Part shown: positions 1 to 8,423 of the stretch, in pieces
How positions within the stretch are numbered: the stretch's first letter is position 1
Layout of the letters: every line of letters begins with the position of its first letter
Assembly (NCBI GenBank): GCA_963746465.1
Contig: CAVVAY010000013.1
Span: forward strand, 62,001-126,000
From: CAVVAY01 sp963746465
GTDB taxonomy: Bacteria; Actinomycetota; Actinomycetes; JACCUZ01
Direction of reading: 5' to 3'
DNA length: 64,000 nt
Made by a program: the position numbers and the translations under genes
The notes under the pieces: model-generated
Seen by the model: the letters and a program-made list of their open reading frames with translations, nothing else
Told to the model about the DNA's origin: nothing
Database searches by the model: none

Positions 1-1
1 C

Positions 2-223
2 TCGGTCCTGCACGGCGGCCCGCCGGTCGTGGTCGCCGTCGACTGCACGGAGGACTCCCTGCAGGTCCGGGTCCGCGACGGCTCGTCCGAGCTCCCGGCT
101 CTTCGCGAGGCGGCGCAGACCGACGAGGGCGGGCGAGGACTCGCGCTCGTGGCGGAGATGTCGGCCGACTGGGGGGTCGACCCCGTCGAGGACGGCAAGA
201 ACGTCTGGTTCGTCCTGCGCTGA
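2..223 (+). CDS. ATP-binding anti-sigma-type protein (HATPase_c), 3' end only
   Basis: Only the last 73 codons lie in the window; the frame is open to the left edge, so the GTG at 29 is internal. The visible part matches the C-terminal half of RsbW/SpoIIAB-like serine kinases: a SVLHGG segment where the N-box NAxxH motif ends, then a GGRGLALV glycine-rich G-box, and a final VWFVLR beta strand. Such proteins bind and phosphorylate or sequester partners of a sigma-factor switch, or form the ATPase half of SpoIIE-type regulators. A STAS-domain protein encoded at 4966-5337 could be a partner, but this is inference only. The full domain order cannot be judged. Confidence 0.75.
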   Translation, partial: SVLHGGPPVVVAVDCTEDSLQVRVRDGSSELPALREAAQTDEGGRGLALVAEMSADWGVDPVEDGKNVWFVLR

Positions 224-235
224 GGGCGACATCGG

Positions 236-1249
236 TCAGCGCGGGACGGCCACCCCGGTCGACCCCCGGACGACGAGCTCCGGGCGGAACACGAACTCCC
301 GCCGCGGCGCCGGGTTGCCGGCGATCTCGTCGACCAGCGCCTGCACCGCTGCCTGGCCGATCGCCTGGACCGACTGGCGCACGGTGGTGAGCGGCGGGTC
401 GGTGAACGCGATCAGCGGCGAGTCGTCGTAGCCGACGACGGAGACGTCGTGCGGCACGGCGAGCCCGCTGCTGCGCGCGGCCCGGACCGCGCCCAGGGCC
501 ATCAGGTCCGAGCCGCACACGACGGCGGTGCACCCGCGCTCGAGCAGCGTCGAGGCCGCTGCCGCCCCGCCCTCGACGGAGAAGAACGTGTACTCGACCG
601 CCTCGGCCGCCTCGACGGGGCCGACGTGGTCGGCCATGCTGCGCAGGAAGCCCTCGACCTTGCGCACGACCGGGACGTAACGCTCCGGCCCGACGGCCAG
701 CCCGATCCTGCGGTGGCCGAGCGACACCAGGTGCCGGACCGAGAGCTCCATCGACGCGATGTCGTCGTTGGAGAAGAACGGCGCCGGCACCGAGGGTGTG
801 TAGCCGTTGATCAGCACGATCGGGACCCGCTGGGCGATCAGCCGGTGGTAGCGGTCCGGGTTCGAGGTCGAGTCGGCGTGCAGCCCGGACACGAAGACGA
901 TGCCGGCGACCCCGCGCTCGAGCAGCATCTCGACGTACTCGTCCTCGCTCACCCCGCCGGGGGTCTGGGTGCACAGCACCGGCGTGTACTCGTGCTGGGC
1001 CAGCACCGTCTCGATGGTCTGGGCGAAGGCCGGGAAGATCGGGTTCCCCAGCTCCGGGACGACGAGACCGACCAGACCCGCGCTGCGCACCCGCAGCCGG
1101 TCCGGCCGGTCGTAGCCGAGGACGTCGAGGGCGGTCACCACCGCCAGCCGGGTGGCCGCGGCGACGCCCGGCTTGCCGTTGAGCACCCGGCTGACGGTGG
1201 CCTCGCTGACCCCCGCCTGCTCGGCGATGTCCTGCAGCCGGGCCCTCAT
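236..1249 (-). CDS. LacI-family transcriptional regulator
   Basis: 337 aa, the usual LacI length. The N-terminus has the LacI helix-turn-helix (LQDIAEQAGVSEATVSRVLN, about residues 5-24) with the hinge-helix region after it, followed by a periplasmic-binding-protein-like effector domain (GLVGLVVPELGNPIF from about residue 58, then HLVSLGHRRIGL and VVGYDDSPL near the C-terminus). The ATG at 1249 is chosen because the HTH begins four residues later. It probably represses a sugar or nucleoside utilisation gene, but no such operon is adjacent: the next gene on the same strand, upstream, is a drug exporter. The target and ligand are unknown. Confidence 0.9.
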   Translation of the reverse strand: MRARLQDIAEQAGVSEATVSRVLNGKPGVAAATRLAVVTALDVLGYDRPDRLRVRSAGLVGLVVPELGNPIFPAFAQTIETVLAQHEYTPVLCTQTPGGVSEDEYVEMLLERGVAGIVFVSGLHADSTSNPDRYHRLIAQRVPIVLINGYTPSVPAPFFSNDDIASMELSVRHLVSLGHRRIGLAVGPERYVPVVRKVEGFLRSMADHVGPVEAAEAVEYTFFSVEGGAAAASTLLERGCTAVVCGSDLMALGAVRAARSSGLAVPHDVSVVGYDDSPLIAFTDPPLTTVRQSVQAIGQAAVQALVDEIAGNPAPRREFVFRPELVVRGSTGVAVPR

Positions 1250-1260
1250 GGCTCGCGACC

Positions 1261-3087
1261 CTAGCGGCGGATCCCGTCCCGCTCCGGCGCGCCGAGGCCG
1301 GCCTCGTCCGAGCCGGCCTCGTCCAAGGTCGCGCCGTCGACCATCTGGCTCGACGGCGCCGAGACCGCCGCTGCCCGGCCGGCGGTGTCCTGCCCCGGGA
1401 CGGTGGCTGCTGCGGCGTCCGCGGCGTTCGCGGCGTCCTGCCGTCGCGCCTCGATTCCCGACATCGTGCGCAGCTTCTCCTCCGGCAGGAAGAACACGAG
1501 CACGAAGGCGACGAGCACCACCGCGGCCGCCGAGACGAACACCAGGTTCATCGAACCGGTGAATCCCTCGAGGAACGGCCTCGCCAGCCGGTCGTCGAGC
1601 TGGGACAGGAACGAGGTGTCGTCCAGCGCCCCCTTGGGCAGTCCGCCGCCGCTGGTGATCGCCTCGACCACCCGCTTGTTGGTGGGGTCGGACAGCACCT
1701 GCGGGTCCTTCAGCGCCGCCTGGAAGGCCGGCGTCGCGGCGTCGGTGCGGAAGGCCGCCACGATCTTCTCGCCCACGGTGGAGAAGAGCACCGAGAGGAA
1801 CACCGCCGTGCCGAGCGTGCCGCCCATCTGCCGGAAGAAGGTGGCCGAGGAGGTGGCGACACCCATGTCCTGGGGCGGTACGGCGTTCTGCACCGCCAAC
1901 GTCAGTGGCTGCATGTTGAAGCCGAGCCCGATCCCGAAGAGGGCCGACAGGGCCATCGTCACCCAGAGCTCGGTGTCGACGCCGATCTGGCCGAGGCCAG
2001 CGAGGGCGAGCACGAGCAGCCCGGTGCCGATGACCGGGAACTTCTTGTACCGCTCGGTGCGGGAGATGATCTGGCCGGAGACGATCGAGCCGGCCATGAT
2101 GCCGAAGGTCAGCGGGATCAGGAGCAGGCCGGCCTTGGTCGGCGAGACTCCCTTGACGATCTGCAGGTACAGCGGCAGAGCGGCCAGCCCGCCGAACATC
2201 CCCATGCCGAGGATGAAGTTCAGCAGCGAGCCGAGGCCGAACGTCCGGCCGCGGAACAGCCTGAGCGGGATCAGGGCGTCGTCGCCGTAGCGGCCCTGGT
2301 CCCAGATGAAGGCCGCGATGCCGAGGGCACCGACGAGGTACGCCGTGACGGAGGCGGGGGAGGTCCAGCCCCACTCGCGCCCCTGCTCGGCGACGAGCAG
2401 CAACGGCACCAAGCCCACCACGAGGGCGACGGCGCCGGGCCAGTCGATCCGGTGGTCACGACGGATGTGCGGGAGGTGCAGGCTGCGCATGACGAGCAGC
2501 AGTGCGCCGATGCCGATGGGGACGTTGACCAGGAACACCCAGCGCCAGCCGGCCACTCCGAGGATGGTGTCCTGGCCGGCCAGGAAGCCGCCGATGACCG
2601 GACCGAGCACGCTGGACGTGCCGAAGACCGCCAGGAAGTAGCCCTGGTACTTCGACCGCTCGCGCGGCGGGACGATGTCGCCGATGATCGTCAGCGCCAG
2701 CGAGAACAGACCGCCGGCACCGAGGCCCTGGAAGGCGCGGAAGGCCGCGAGCTCGGTCATCGAGGTGGCGAAGCCGCTCAGTGCCGAACCGAGCACGAAG
2801 ATGGTGATGGCCGCGAGGAAGAACGGCCGGCGACCGTAGAGGTCGGAGAGCTTGCCGTAGAGCGGCGTGCTGATGGTGGCGGTGATCAGGTACGCGGTGG
2901 TCACCCAGGCCTGCACCGAGAGACCCTGCAGGTCGTCGGCGATGGTGCGGATCGAGGTGGCCACGATGGTCTGGTCCAGGGCCGCGAGGAACATCCCCGC
3001 CATCAGCCCGGACAGGATGGTCAGGATCTGGCGGTGGCTCAACTCGCCGGACGCCGGGCTGTGTGCCACGGCGGGGGTGGTGGTCAT
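1261..3087 (-). CDS. DHA2-family MFS multidrug exporter
   Basis: 608 aa, within the range of 14-helix EmrB/QacA-type proton-drug antiporters. It opens with a short cytoplasmic tail, then LDQTIVATSIRTIADDL (motif D1 of DHA2 proteins), the GKLSDLYGRRP motif A between helices 2 and 3, and a GxxxGPxxGG motif C (SSVLGPVIGGFLAG). A long extracytoplasmic loop precedes the last helix (about residues 450-515) and the C-terminal tail of about 80 residues is Ala/Asp-rich and probably disordered. Its ATG overlaps the MarR gene stop by 4 bp (ATGA), so the two are translationally coupled. The MarR protein is likely its local repressor. The substrate is not predictable. Confidence 0.92.
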   Translation of the reverse strand: MTTTPAVAHSPASGELSHRQILTILSGLMAGMFLAALDQTIVATSIRTIADDLQGLSVQAWVTTAYLITATISTPLYGKLSDLYGRRPFFLAAITIFVLGSALSGFATSMTELAAFRAFQGLGAGGLFSLALTIIGDIVPPRERSKYQGYFLAVFGTSSVLGPVIGGFLAGQDTILGVAGWRWVFLVNVPIGIGALLLVMRSLHLPHIRRDHRIDWPGAVALVVGLVPLLLVAEQGREWGWTSPASVTAYLVGALGIAAFIWDQGRYGDDALIPLRLFRGRTFGLGSLLNFILGMGMFGGLAALPLYLQIVKGVSPTKAGLLLIPLTFGIMAGSIVSGQIISRTERYKKFPVIGTGLLVLALAGLGQIGVDTELWVTMALSALFGIGLGFNMQPLTLAVQNAVPPQDMGVATSSATFFRQMGGTLGTAVFLSVLFSTVGEKIVAAFRTDAATPAFQAALKDPQVLSDPTNKRVVEAITSGGGLPKGALDDTSFLSQLDDRLARPFLEGFTGSMNLVFVSAAAVVLVAFVLVFFLPEEKLRTMSGIEARRQDAANAADAAAATVPGQDTAGRAAAVSAPSSQMVDGATLDEAGSDEAGLGAPERDGIRR

Positions 3088-3590
3088 GAAGCGTGCTCCT
3101 TGGAAGCGTGGCTGTGCGCGAGGTCGGTCAGCGAGGTGCGCTGCTCGACGAAGCTGTCGTTGAAGCGGGCGAGGAGGGCGGTCAGGGCGTCGACGTCGTC
3201 GGCCGGCCAGCCCTCCAGGACGTGGGCGAACATCCGCTGCCGGTGCTCCTGCTTGGCGGCGTAGGCCTGGCGGCCGCGCTCGGTGGCGACGAGCAGGCTG
3301 GCCCGCCCGTCCTCCGGGTCGGACTGCCGCTCGACCAGGCCGGCCTTGACCAGCTGGGCGACCTGGCGGCTGACCGTCGAGGGGTCGACGCAGGCGATCT
3401 CGGCGAGCGCCGAGCTGCGCCGGGGGCCGTCGTTGACCAGCTGGAAGAGCAGGCCGTAGGCCGCCCACTCCACCCCGTCGCCGCTGGTGCTGCCGCTGGC
3501 GACGAGCTGCTGTCGCATCCCGGCGAAGGCCCGCTGGAGACGGATCACCTGCTCGCCGAGCGCGGCGACGCTGTCCGGACCGACGGTCAC
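3084..3590 (-). CDS. MarR-family transcriptional regulator
   Basis: 168 aa. The winged-helix core is clear: GPRRSSALAEIACVDPSTVSRQVAQL (helices 3-4) followed by the wing ERQSDPEDGRASLLVATERGR. The DxRxxxxxxT/S wing pattern is typical of the MarR/SlyA family. The GTG at 3590 is the only sensible start. It is the promoter-proximal gene of a two-gene unit with the DHA2 exporter (4 bp overlap), the standard arrangement for a ligand-released repressor of a drug pump. An inverted repeat lies about 45 bp upstream and is the likely self-regulatory site. Confidence 0.92.
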   Translation of the reverse strand: MTVGPDSVAALGEQVIRLQRAFAGMRQQLVASGSTSGDGVEWAAYGLLFQLVNDGPRRSSALAEIACVDPSTVSRQVAQLVKAGLVERQSDPEDGRASLLVATERGRQAYAAKQEHRQRMFAHVLEGWPADDVDALTALLARFNDSFVEQRTSLTDLAHSHASKEHAS

Positions 3591-3632
3591 GGGCTCCTCC
3601 AGAGGCTGGTCCGACGGGTAGCAGGACGCAAC

Positions 3633-3672
3633 TGCTTGCGTGCGTCATCTAACTGGATGCAGCATACAAGCA
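3633..3672. promoter_or_regulatory. Candidate MarR operator upstream of the MarR-MFS unit
   Basis: The arms TGCTTG (3633-3638) and CAAGCA (3667-3672) are perfect reverse complements. The interval also holds a smaller palindrome, ATGC-A-GCAT (3657-3665). The block is the only AT-richer stretch between the MarR start (3590) and the end of the DUF72 gene (3685), where the MarR promoter must lie. The wide arm spacing is unusual for a single dimer, so two sites or only the inner palindrome may be functional. Confidence 0.4.
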
Positions 3673-3684
3673 TTTTGCCGACCG

Positions 3685-4512
3685 TCAACCCGGACGGGAG
3701 TCCGAGACCCGGTGCGCCAGCCGCTGGGCGTCGTACGGGGCGTGCACCTTGACGTCGTTGTCGAAGTAGACGACCACGTCGCGCCCCTGGTCGCGCCAGT
3801 CCCGGACCCGGGCCGCCCAGGTGTCCAGGGCCTGGTCGGAGTAGCCGCTGACGTAGAGCTCGGCGTCCCCGTGCAGGCGGACGTAGACGTGCCGGGCGGT
3901 GGGCTCGAGGAACATCGGCCACTTCCCCGCCGTGTCCGCGGTGACGACGGCGATGTCGTGCTCCCGCAGCAGGGGCAGGAACCGTGGGTTCTCGTACGTC
4001 GGGTGCCGCACCTCGAGGGCGTGCCGCAGCGGCCGGTCCTCGTCGGCCGTCAGCCAGGTCCGCCCCTCGACCCGCTCGTCGTGCCCGGCTGCCAGAGCCG
4101 CCGCTTCGGTCGTGGTGCGCGGCAGCAGCGCGAAGAAGTCGACCAGCCGCGACTCGTCGTACCCCAGGTTCGGCGGCAGCTGCCACAGGAGCGGTCCCAG
4201 CTTGGCGCCGAGGGCGAGCACCCCGGAGGCGAAGAAGTTGGCCAACGGGACCTCGACGCCGCGCAGCTTCTTCATGTGGGTGACGAAGCGACCGCCCTTG
4301 ACGGAGAACAGGAAGTCCGGCGGCGTCCGGTCGTGCCAGGCGCGGAAGCTCTCCGGCTTCTGCAGCGCGTAGAAGGAGCCGTTGACCTCGATGGTGCTCA
4401 GCAGGCTGGCCGCGTGCTCCAGCTCGAGCCGCTGCGGGAGCCCGGGCGGGTAGAACACCCCGCGCCACGGCGGATAGTTCCACCCCGATATGCCGACCCG
4501 GACCTCGCTCAC
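3685..4512 (-). CDS. DUF72 (YecE-like) domain protein
   Basis: 275 aa covering the whole DUF72 TIM-barrel-like fold. The family hallmarks are visible: VGISGWNYPPWRGVFYP at the N-terminus, then FYALQKPESFRAWHDRTP, a FSVKGGRFVTHMKKL segment, LLWQLPPN, ALEVRHPTY and a C-terminal YVRLHGD...VYFDNDV. The family function is still unclear; it has been proposed to be nucleic-acid or stress related. The GTG at 4512 is preceded by a TAGCCT hexamer 6 nt upstream, which suggests a leaderless transcript. The next gene on the opposite strand begins only 33 bp away. Confidence 0.9.
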   Translation of the reverse strand: MSEVRVGISGWNYPPWRGVFYPPGLPQRLELEHAASLLSTIEVNGSFYALQKPESFRAWHDRTPPDFLFSVKGGRFVTHMKKLRGVEVPLANFFASGVLALGAKLGPLLWQLPPNLGYDESRLVDFFALLPRTTTEAAALAAGHDERVEGRTWLTADEDRPLRHALEVRHPTYENPRFLPLLREHDIAVVTADTAGKWPMFLEPTARHVYVRLHGDAELYVSGYSDQALDTWAARVRDWRDQGRDVVVYFDNDVKVHAPYDAQRLAHRVSDSRPG

Positions 4513-4518
4513 CGGCCC

Positions 4519-4537
4519 AGGCTAGGCGGGTTACCGT
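4519..4537. promoter_or_regulatory. Divergent leaderless -10 elements
   Basis: In the 32-bp gap between divergent genes, the minus strand carries TAGCCT (plus 4519-4524) ending 6 nt before the DUF72 GTG. The plus strand carries TACCGT (4532-4537) ending 7 nt before the GTG at 4545. With a -10 hexamer ending at -7, both RNAs would start at or next to their start codon. No Shine-Dalgarno sequence fits in either direction. Confidence 0.5.
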
Positions 4538-4544
4538 CGGACCC

Positions 4545-4955
4545 GTGATCACCGTCGAGCTGGCCCGGGAGCTGCGGCTGGCCGGGCTGCACTGGGAGCC
4601 GGCGTCCGGCGACCGCTTCGTCGTCGCCGATCGCGGCATGGACGACCAGGTGTTCGTCCTGAGCGAGATGACGGTCGAGGTGCGCTCCTTCCCCTCCGGG
4701 CCGGTGATCGCGTTCAACGGCACGACCGAGTGGGCGTTGGACTCCTTGGACCAGGACGACGCCCTGTGGCTGCCGGCCGAGGACCAGCTGCGCGACCGGC
4801 TCGGCACGTCGTTCCATCGGCTGGAACGGGCCGCGGAGGGTTTCGCCGTGGTGATGGCCGAGGGCGAGGCAGAGGTGCGCGCGACCGGGCCTGACCCGGT
4901 GTCCGCGTACGCCCACGCGGTGCTTGCCCGGCTCCGATCCGGGGCGCGCCGCTGA
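4545..4955 (+). CDS. Conserved actinobacterial protein of unknown function
   Basis: 136 aa with no signal peptide or membrane helix. It shows a compact alpha/beta pattern: ELARELRLAGLHW, DRFVVADRGMDDQVFVLSEMTVEV, IAFNGTTEWALDSL and a LPAEDQLRDRLG helix. I recognise it as a widespread high-GC actinobacterial family that automated pipelines sometimes label pilus assembly protein CpaE; nothing in the sequence (no Walker motif, no receiver domain) supports that name. The GTG at 4545 is fixed by a TACCGT -10 hexamer 7 nt upstream. It is followed 10 bp later by the convergent STAS gene. Confidence 0.75.
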   Translation: MITVELARELRLAGLHWEPASGDRFVVADRGMDDQVFVLSEMTVEVRSFPSGPVIAFNGTTEWALDSLDQDDALWLPAEDQLRDRLGTSFHRLERAAEGFAVVMAEGEAEVRATGPDPVSAYAHAVLARLRSGARR

Positions 4956-4965
4956 CGGTGGTCGG

Positions 4966-5337
4966 TCAGACCAGTGCGATGTCCGGCCAGTCCGACGGCA
5001 GCTCGGGTCGCACCTCGGCCACCAGGTCCAGCCCGGTGATCCGGATGACCCGGTCGCCCAACGGCGTCGGACGGCACAGCACCAGCGGTCGCCGGATCCG
5101 ACCGCGCGCGTCAGCCAGGTGCATGAGGAAGGCGACCAACGTCGACCCCATCAGGGTGGCGCCGCCGAGGTCGACGTAGGTGACGCTGCCGGGGGCATCC
5201 AGCAGCCGTCGCGCCGCTACGCCGAGAGCCTTGGCGTCGGACAGGTCGACGTCGCCGACGACCCGCACGTAGACCGCGCTGGAGTCTCGCGGCCTGGTGA
5301 TGGACAGGCGCATCTGTTCCTGGGTGTAGGGCGACAT
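4966..5337 (-). CDS. STAS-domain protein (anti-anti-sigma factor-like)
   Basis: 123 aa from the ATG at 5337; an ATG at 5313 would give 115 aa. The STAS fold is visible as VYVRVVGDVDLSDAKALGVA, then a strand VTYVDLGGATLMGSTLVAFLM. This last segment sits where RsbV/SpoIIAA carry the D-S phosphorylation motif, here GGATLMGST, so the phosphoacceptor would be a Thr or Ser in a slightly unusual context. STAS proteins of this kind bind anti-sigma kinases of the HATPase type. One such protein ends at position 223, but the two are not in one operon. Confidence 0.8.
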   Translation of the reverse strand: MSPYTQEQMRLSITRPRDSSAVYVRVVGDVDLSDAKALGVAARRLLDAPGSVTYVDLGGATLMGSTLVAFLMHLADARGRIRRPLVLCRPTPLGDRVIRITGLDLVAEVRPELPSDWPDIALV

Positions 5338-5497
5338 GCTCTGCCAGCTCTCGTACCGGGTCGAACGACGCCGGGTCCGGGGCGGCAGCGCGGTCTCTGC
5401 ACCACCGAACGTACTCCTGACGAGTTCGGTTCTTGCCGTTTCCCGTCGGCTTCTCTGCACCTGGACGCGGATCCCGCCGACATGTCCCTTCATTTCC

Positions 5498-5623
5498 GTG
5501 CGCCGGACGCCGAAGAGCCAGCGAGACGGCAGCCACGGCCGCGGCCGGGCCGTGTTCGGCATCGTCGCCGGCGCCCTCGGCACACTCATGCTGCTCGCGA
5601 CCGTCGTGAGCGCCGCGACCTGA
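5498..5623 (+). CDS. Possible small single-helix membrane protein
   Basis: 41 codons from a GTG at 5498. A basic, Ser/Arg-rich N-terminus leads into one strongly hydrophobic helix, AVFGIVAGALGTLMLLATVV, near the C-terminus. The composition is typical of genuine small actinobacterial membrane proteins (similar to one DUF4190-type helix). No convincing ribosome-binding site precedes the GTG and the true start could differ. It lies upstream of and co-directional with the ABC operon (36 bp gap). Confidence 0.35.
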   Translation: MRRTPKSQRDGSHGRGRAVFGIVAGALGTLMLLATVVSAAT

Positions 5624-5646
5624 GACGTACGAACAGCCTCGTTGCG

Positions 5647-5652
5647 TAGTGT
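5647..5652 (+). promoter_or_regulatory. Leaderless -10 hexamer of the ABC-2 operon
   Basis: TAGTGT ends 7 nt before the GTG at 5660, the spacing expected when the start codon is the first transcribed codon. This supports GTG 5660 over the earlier in-frame GTG at 5642. No TTGACA-like -35 element is seen. Confidence 0.45.
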
Positions 5653-5659
5653 CGGGGCC

Positions 5660-6568
5660 GTGACACTGATCAAGACCGCCGACCTCACCAAGAAGTACGG
5701 ATCGGTCACGGCCGTCTCCGAGCTCACGGTCGACATCGAACCGGGCGTCGTCGGGCTGATCGGCGCCAACGGCGCGGGCAAGTCGACGCTGATCAAGATG
5801 GTGCTCGGCCTGCTGCCCCCGACCTCGGGCTCGGCCACCGTGCTCGACCTGGACATCGCCACCGACGGCGCGGCGATCCGCGAGCGGGTGGGCTACATGC
5901 CCGAGCACGACTGCCTGCCGCCGGACGTCTCGGCGACCGAGTTCGTGGTGCACATGGCCCGGATGTCCGGGCTGCCGAAGACCGCCGCGCGGGAGCGGAC
6001 GGCCGACACACTGCGGCACGTCGGGCTCTACGAGGAGCGGTACCGCCCGATCGGCGGCTACTCCACCGGCATGAAGCAGCGGGTCAAGCTGGCCCAGGCG
6101 CTCGTGCACGACCCGCAGCTCGTGCTGCTCGACGAGCCGACCAACGGGTTGGACCCCGCCGGGCGGGACGACATGCTGGGGCTGATCCGCCGGATCGGCA
6201 CCGAGTTCGGCATCTCGGTCCTGGTGGCCTCGCACCTGCTGGGTGAGCTCGAGCGGGTCTGCGACCACGTCGTGGTCATCGACGCCGGCCGGCTGCTGCG
6301 CTCGTCGTCCACCGCCGACGTCACCGCGGCCAGCCAGCTGATCGCCGTCGAGGTCACCGAGCGCACCGACGAGCTCGCCGCGGCACTGCGCGAGGCCGGG
6401 CTCGGCGCACAGCCGGTCGGCACTCTGCTCGAGGTGGACCTGACCGACGACACGACGTACGACATCGTGCGCGACACTGTGGCCGGCCTCGGCGTCGGGC
6501 TGATCCGGATGGAACGACGCCGGCACCGGATGTCCGAGATCTTCACCACCCCTGACGGGAGCCGATGA
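5660..6568 (+). CDS. ABC-2 transporter ATP-binding protein (first pair)
   Basis: 302 aa cytoplasmic ATPase. Walker A is GANGAGKST (about residues 35-43), the signature motif is the variant YSTGMKQR, and Walker B is LVLLDEPTNGLD, followed by an H-loop in LVASHLLGE. A C-terminal extension of about 80 residues follows the nucleotide-binding domain, as in DrrA/NatA-like exporters. It overlaps the next permease by 4 bp and heads a four-gene operon (5660-9148) with two ATPase/permease pairs. The substrate is unknown; such pairs usually export drugs, lipids or cell-envelope intermediates, or serve in self-protection. Confidence 0.93.
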   Translation: MTLIKTADLTKKYGSVTAVSELTVDIEPGVVGLIGANGAGKSTLIKMVLGLLPPTSGSATVLDLDIATDGAAIRERVGYMPEHDCLPPDVSATEFVVHMARMSGLPKTAARERTADTLRHVGLYEERYRPIGGYSTGMKQRVKLAQALVHDPQLVLLDEPTNGLDPAGRDDMLGLIRRIGTEFGISVLVASHLLGELERVCDHVVVIDAGRLLRSSSTADVTAASQLIAVEVTERTDELAAALREAGLGAQPVGTLLEVDLTDDTTYDIVRDTVAGLGVGLIRMERRRHRMSEIFTTPDGSR

Positions 6569-7449
6569 TGGCGACGACCGGGCAGGGGGTCATCCACGAC
6601 CTCGGCTACCGGCACTACGACGGGCTGCGGGCGGGCCGTCGCTACATCGCACGGGCGCTGTTCCTGGAGAGCGCGAAGGGGGCGTACGGCCTGGGCCGGT
6701 CCGCCAAGTCGAAGATCATGCCGATGCTGCTGCTCGCCGCGATCTGCCTGCCCGCGTTCATCATCGTGGTCATCGCCACGGTGACCAACGCCGACGAGCT
6801 GCCCGGCGACTACACCTCCTACGTCCTGAACGTGAGCCTGCTGGTGATGGTCTACGTGGCGGGCCAGGCGCCGGCGAACGTCTCGCGCGACCTGCGGTTC
6901 CGCGTGGTCTCGCTGTACTTCTCCCGACCGCTGGAACGCATCGACTACGTCGTCGCGAAGTACGCCGCCATGACCACTGCGATCTTCGTGCTGCTCGCCC
7001 TGCCGCTCACGATCCTGTTCGTCGGCGCGCTGCTGGCGAAGCTGCCGCTGGACGAGCAGGTGCCCGACTACCTGCGAGCGCTGGTCGGCGCCTTGCTGGT
7101 CGCCCTGGTGCTCGCCGGCCTCGGCCTGGTCATCGCCGCGTTCACCCCGCGCCGGGGTCTCGGCGTGGCCGCCATCATCGCGGTGCTCGCCGTGCTGGCA
7201 GGGGTGCAGGGAGCCGTGCAGGCGATCGCGGTCGAGGAGGGCGCCGACACCTTCGCCGGCTACGCCGGTTTGTTCTCGCCGTTCACCATGGTGCAAGGAG
7301 TCATGTCCTCGGTGCTCGGTGCGCCCGAGGTGCTCGACGCGGAGCCACCGGGTGCCCTCGGCGGCGCGGTGTTCATGGGCGCCACGCTGCTGGTCGTCGC
7401 CGCCTGCTTCGGCGCCCTCATCCTTCGCTACCGGAAGGTCTCGATCTAG
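6565..7449 (+). CDS. ABC-2 transporter permease (first pair)
   Basis: 294 aa with about six hydrophobic helices. The N-terminal cytoplasmic part is long and includes DLGYRHYDGLRAGR, a motif typical of actinobacterial ABC-2 permeases coupled to NatA-like ATPases. A conserved NVSRDLRFRVVSLYFSRPL loop follows helix 2, a likely ATPase-coupling segment. Two tandem ATGs (6565, 6568) are possible starts; the first overlaps the ATPase stop. Its stop shares one base with the next GTG (TAGTG), so all four genes are tightly coupled. Confidence 0.9.
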   Translation: MMATTGQGVIHDLGYRHYDGLRAGRRYIARALFLESAKGAYGLGRSAKSKIMPMLLLAAICLPAFIIVVIATVTNADELPGDYTSYVLNVSLLVMVYVAGQAPANVSRDLRFRVVSLYFSRPLERIDYVVAKYAAMTTAIFVLLALPLTILFVGALLAKLPLDEQVPDYLRALVGALLVALVLAGLGLVIAAFTPRRGLGVAAIIAVLAVLAGVQGAVQAIAVEEGADTFAGYAGLFSPFTMVQGVMSSVLGAPEVLDAEPPGALGGAVFMGATLLVVAACFGALILRYRKVSI

Positions 7450-8423
7450 TGAGCACGCTGCTCCTGGACAACGTGTCCCGATGGTTCGGCAACGTGGTCG
7501 CCGTCAACGACGTGACCATGACGATCGGCCCCGGGGTCACCGGGCTGCTCGGTCCCAACGGCGCCGGCAAGTCCACGCTGATCCACATGATGGGCGGCTT
7601 CCTGCCGCCGTCGTCCGGCACGGTGACCCTCGACGGCGAGGTGGTCTGGCGCAACGAGGAGATCTACCGCCGGATCGGGCTGGTGCCTGAGCGGGAGGCG
7701 ATGTACGACGTCGTCAGCGGCTGGGAGTTCGTGCTGGCCAACGCCCGGCTGCACCGGCTCGACGACCCGCAGGGCGCCGCCCGGCGGGCCATCGAGACCG
7801 TGCACATGACCGACGCGCAGGAGCGCGACATCTCGACGTACTCCAAGGGGATGAAGCAGCGGATCAAGATGGCGACCGCGCTGGTGCACGACCCGCCGGT
7901 CCTGCTGCTGGACGAGCCGTTCAACGGCATGGACCCGCGTCAGCGGCTGCAGCTGATGGACCTGCTGCAGGCGATGGGCGACGCCGGGCGCACCGTCCTG
8001 TTCAGCTCGCACATCCTGGAGGAGGTGGAGCGGATCGCCGGTAACATCCAGGTGATGGTCGCCGGCCGGCACGCGGCCTCGGGCGGCTTCCGCGAGATCC
8101 GTCAGCTGATGACCGAGCGGCCGCACCAGTACACGATCCGCTCGGACGACGACCGGGCGCTGGCGGCGGCCATCATCGCCGACCGGAGCGCATCCTCGGT
8201 CGAGCTGGTCGCGGCCATAACCGGCGGTCGGCAGGTCAACCGTGGTGGAGCGACCGTCGGCACCCGGGACGCGACCAGCGCCCTGCACGTGCAGGCCACC
8301 GACTTCGCCAGCTTCGTGCGGGTCCTGCCTCAGCTGGCCAGCCGGCACAACATCCGTCTCTACGAGGTCTCCCCCGCCGACGAGTCGCTGGAGAGCGTCT
8401 TCTCCTACCTGGTGGCGCGATGA
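7449..8423 (+). CDS. ABC-2 transporter ATP-binding protein (second pair)
   Basis: 324 aa. Walker A is GPNGAGKST, the signature is YSKGMKQR, Walker B is VLLLDEPFNGMD, and the H-loop lies in LFSSHILEE. It is a diverged paralogue of the first ATPase: both have the uncommon xGMKQR signature in place of LSGGQ. The C-terminal 100 residues form a regulatory extension. It pairs with the permease at 8420-9148 (4 bp ATGA overlap). The duplication suggests one complex built from two different ATPases and two different permeases. Confidence 0.92.
   Translation: MSTLLLDNVSRWFGNVVAVNDVTMTIGPGVTGLLGPNGAGKSTLIHMMGGFLPPSSGTVTLDGEVVWRNEEIYRRIGLVPEREAMYDVVSGWEFVLANARLHRLDDPQGAARRAIETVHMTDAQERDISTYSKGMKQRIKMATALVHDPPVLLLDEPFNGMDPRQRLQLMDLLQAMGDAGRTVLFSSHILEEVERIAGNIQVMVAGRHAASGGFREIRQLMTERPHQYTIRSDDDRALAAAIIADRSASSVELVAAITGGRQVNRGGATVGTRDATSALHVQATDFASFVRVLPQLASRHNIRLYEVSPADESLESVFSYLVAR

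Noticed and set aside
5642..5659. Earlier in-frame GTG start for the first ABC ATPase
   Set aside because: It lies upstream of or within the TAGTGT hexamer that fits a start at 5660, and it adds no conserved residues.
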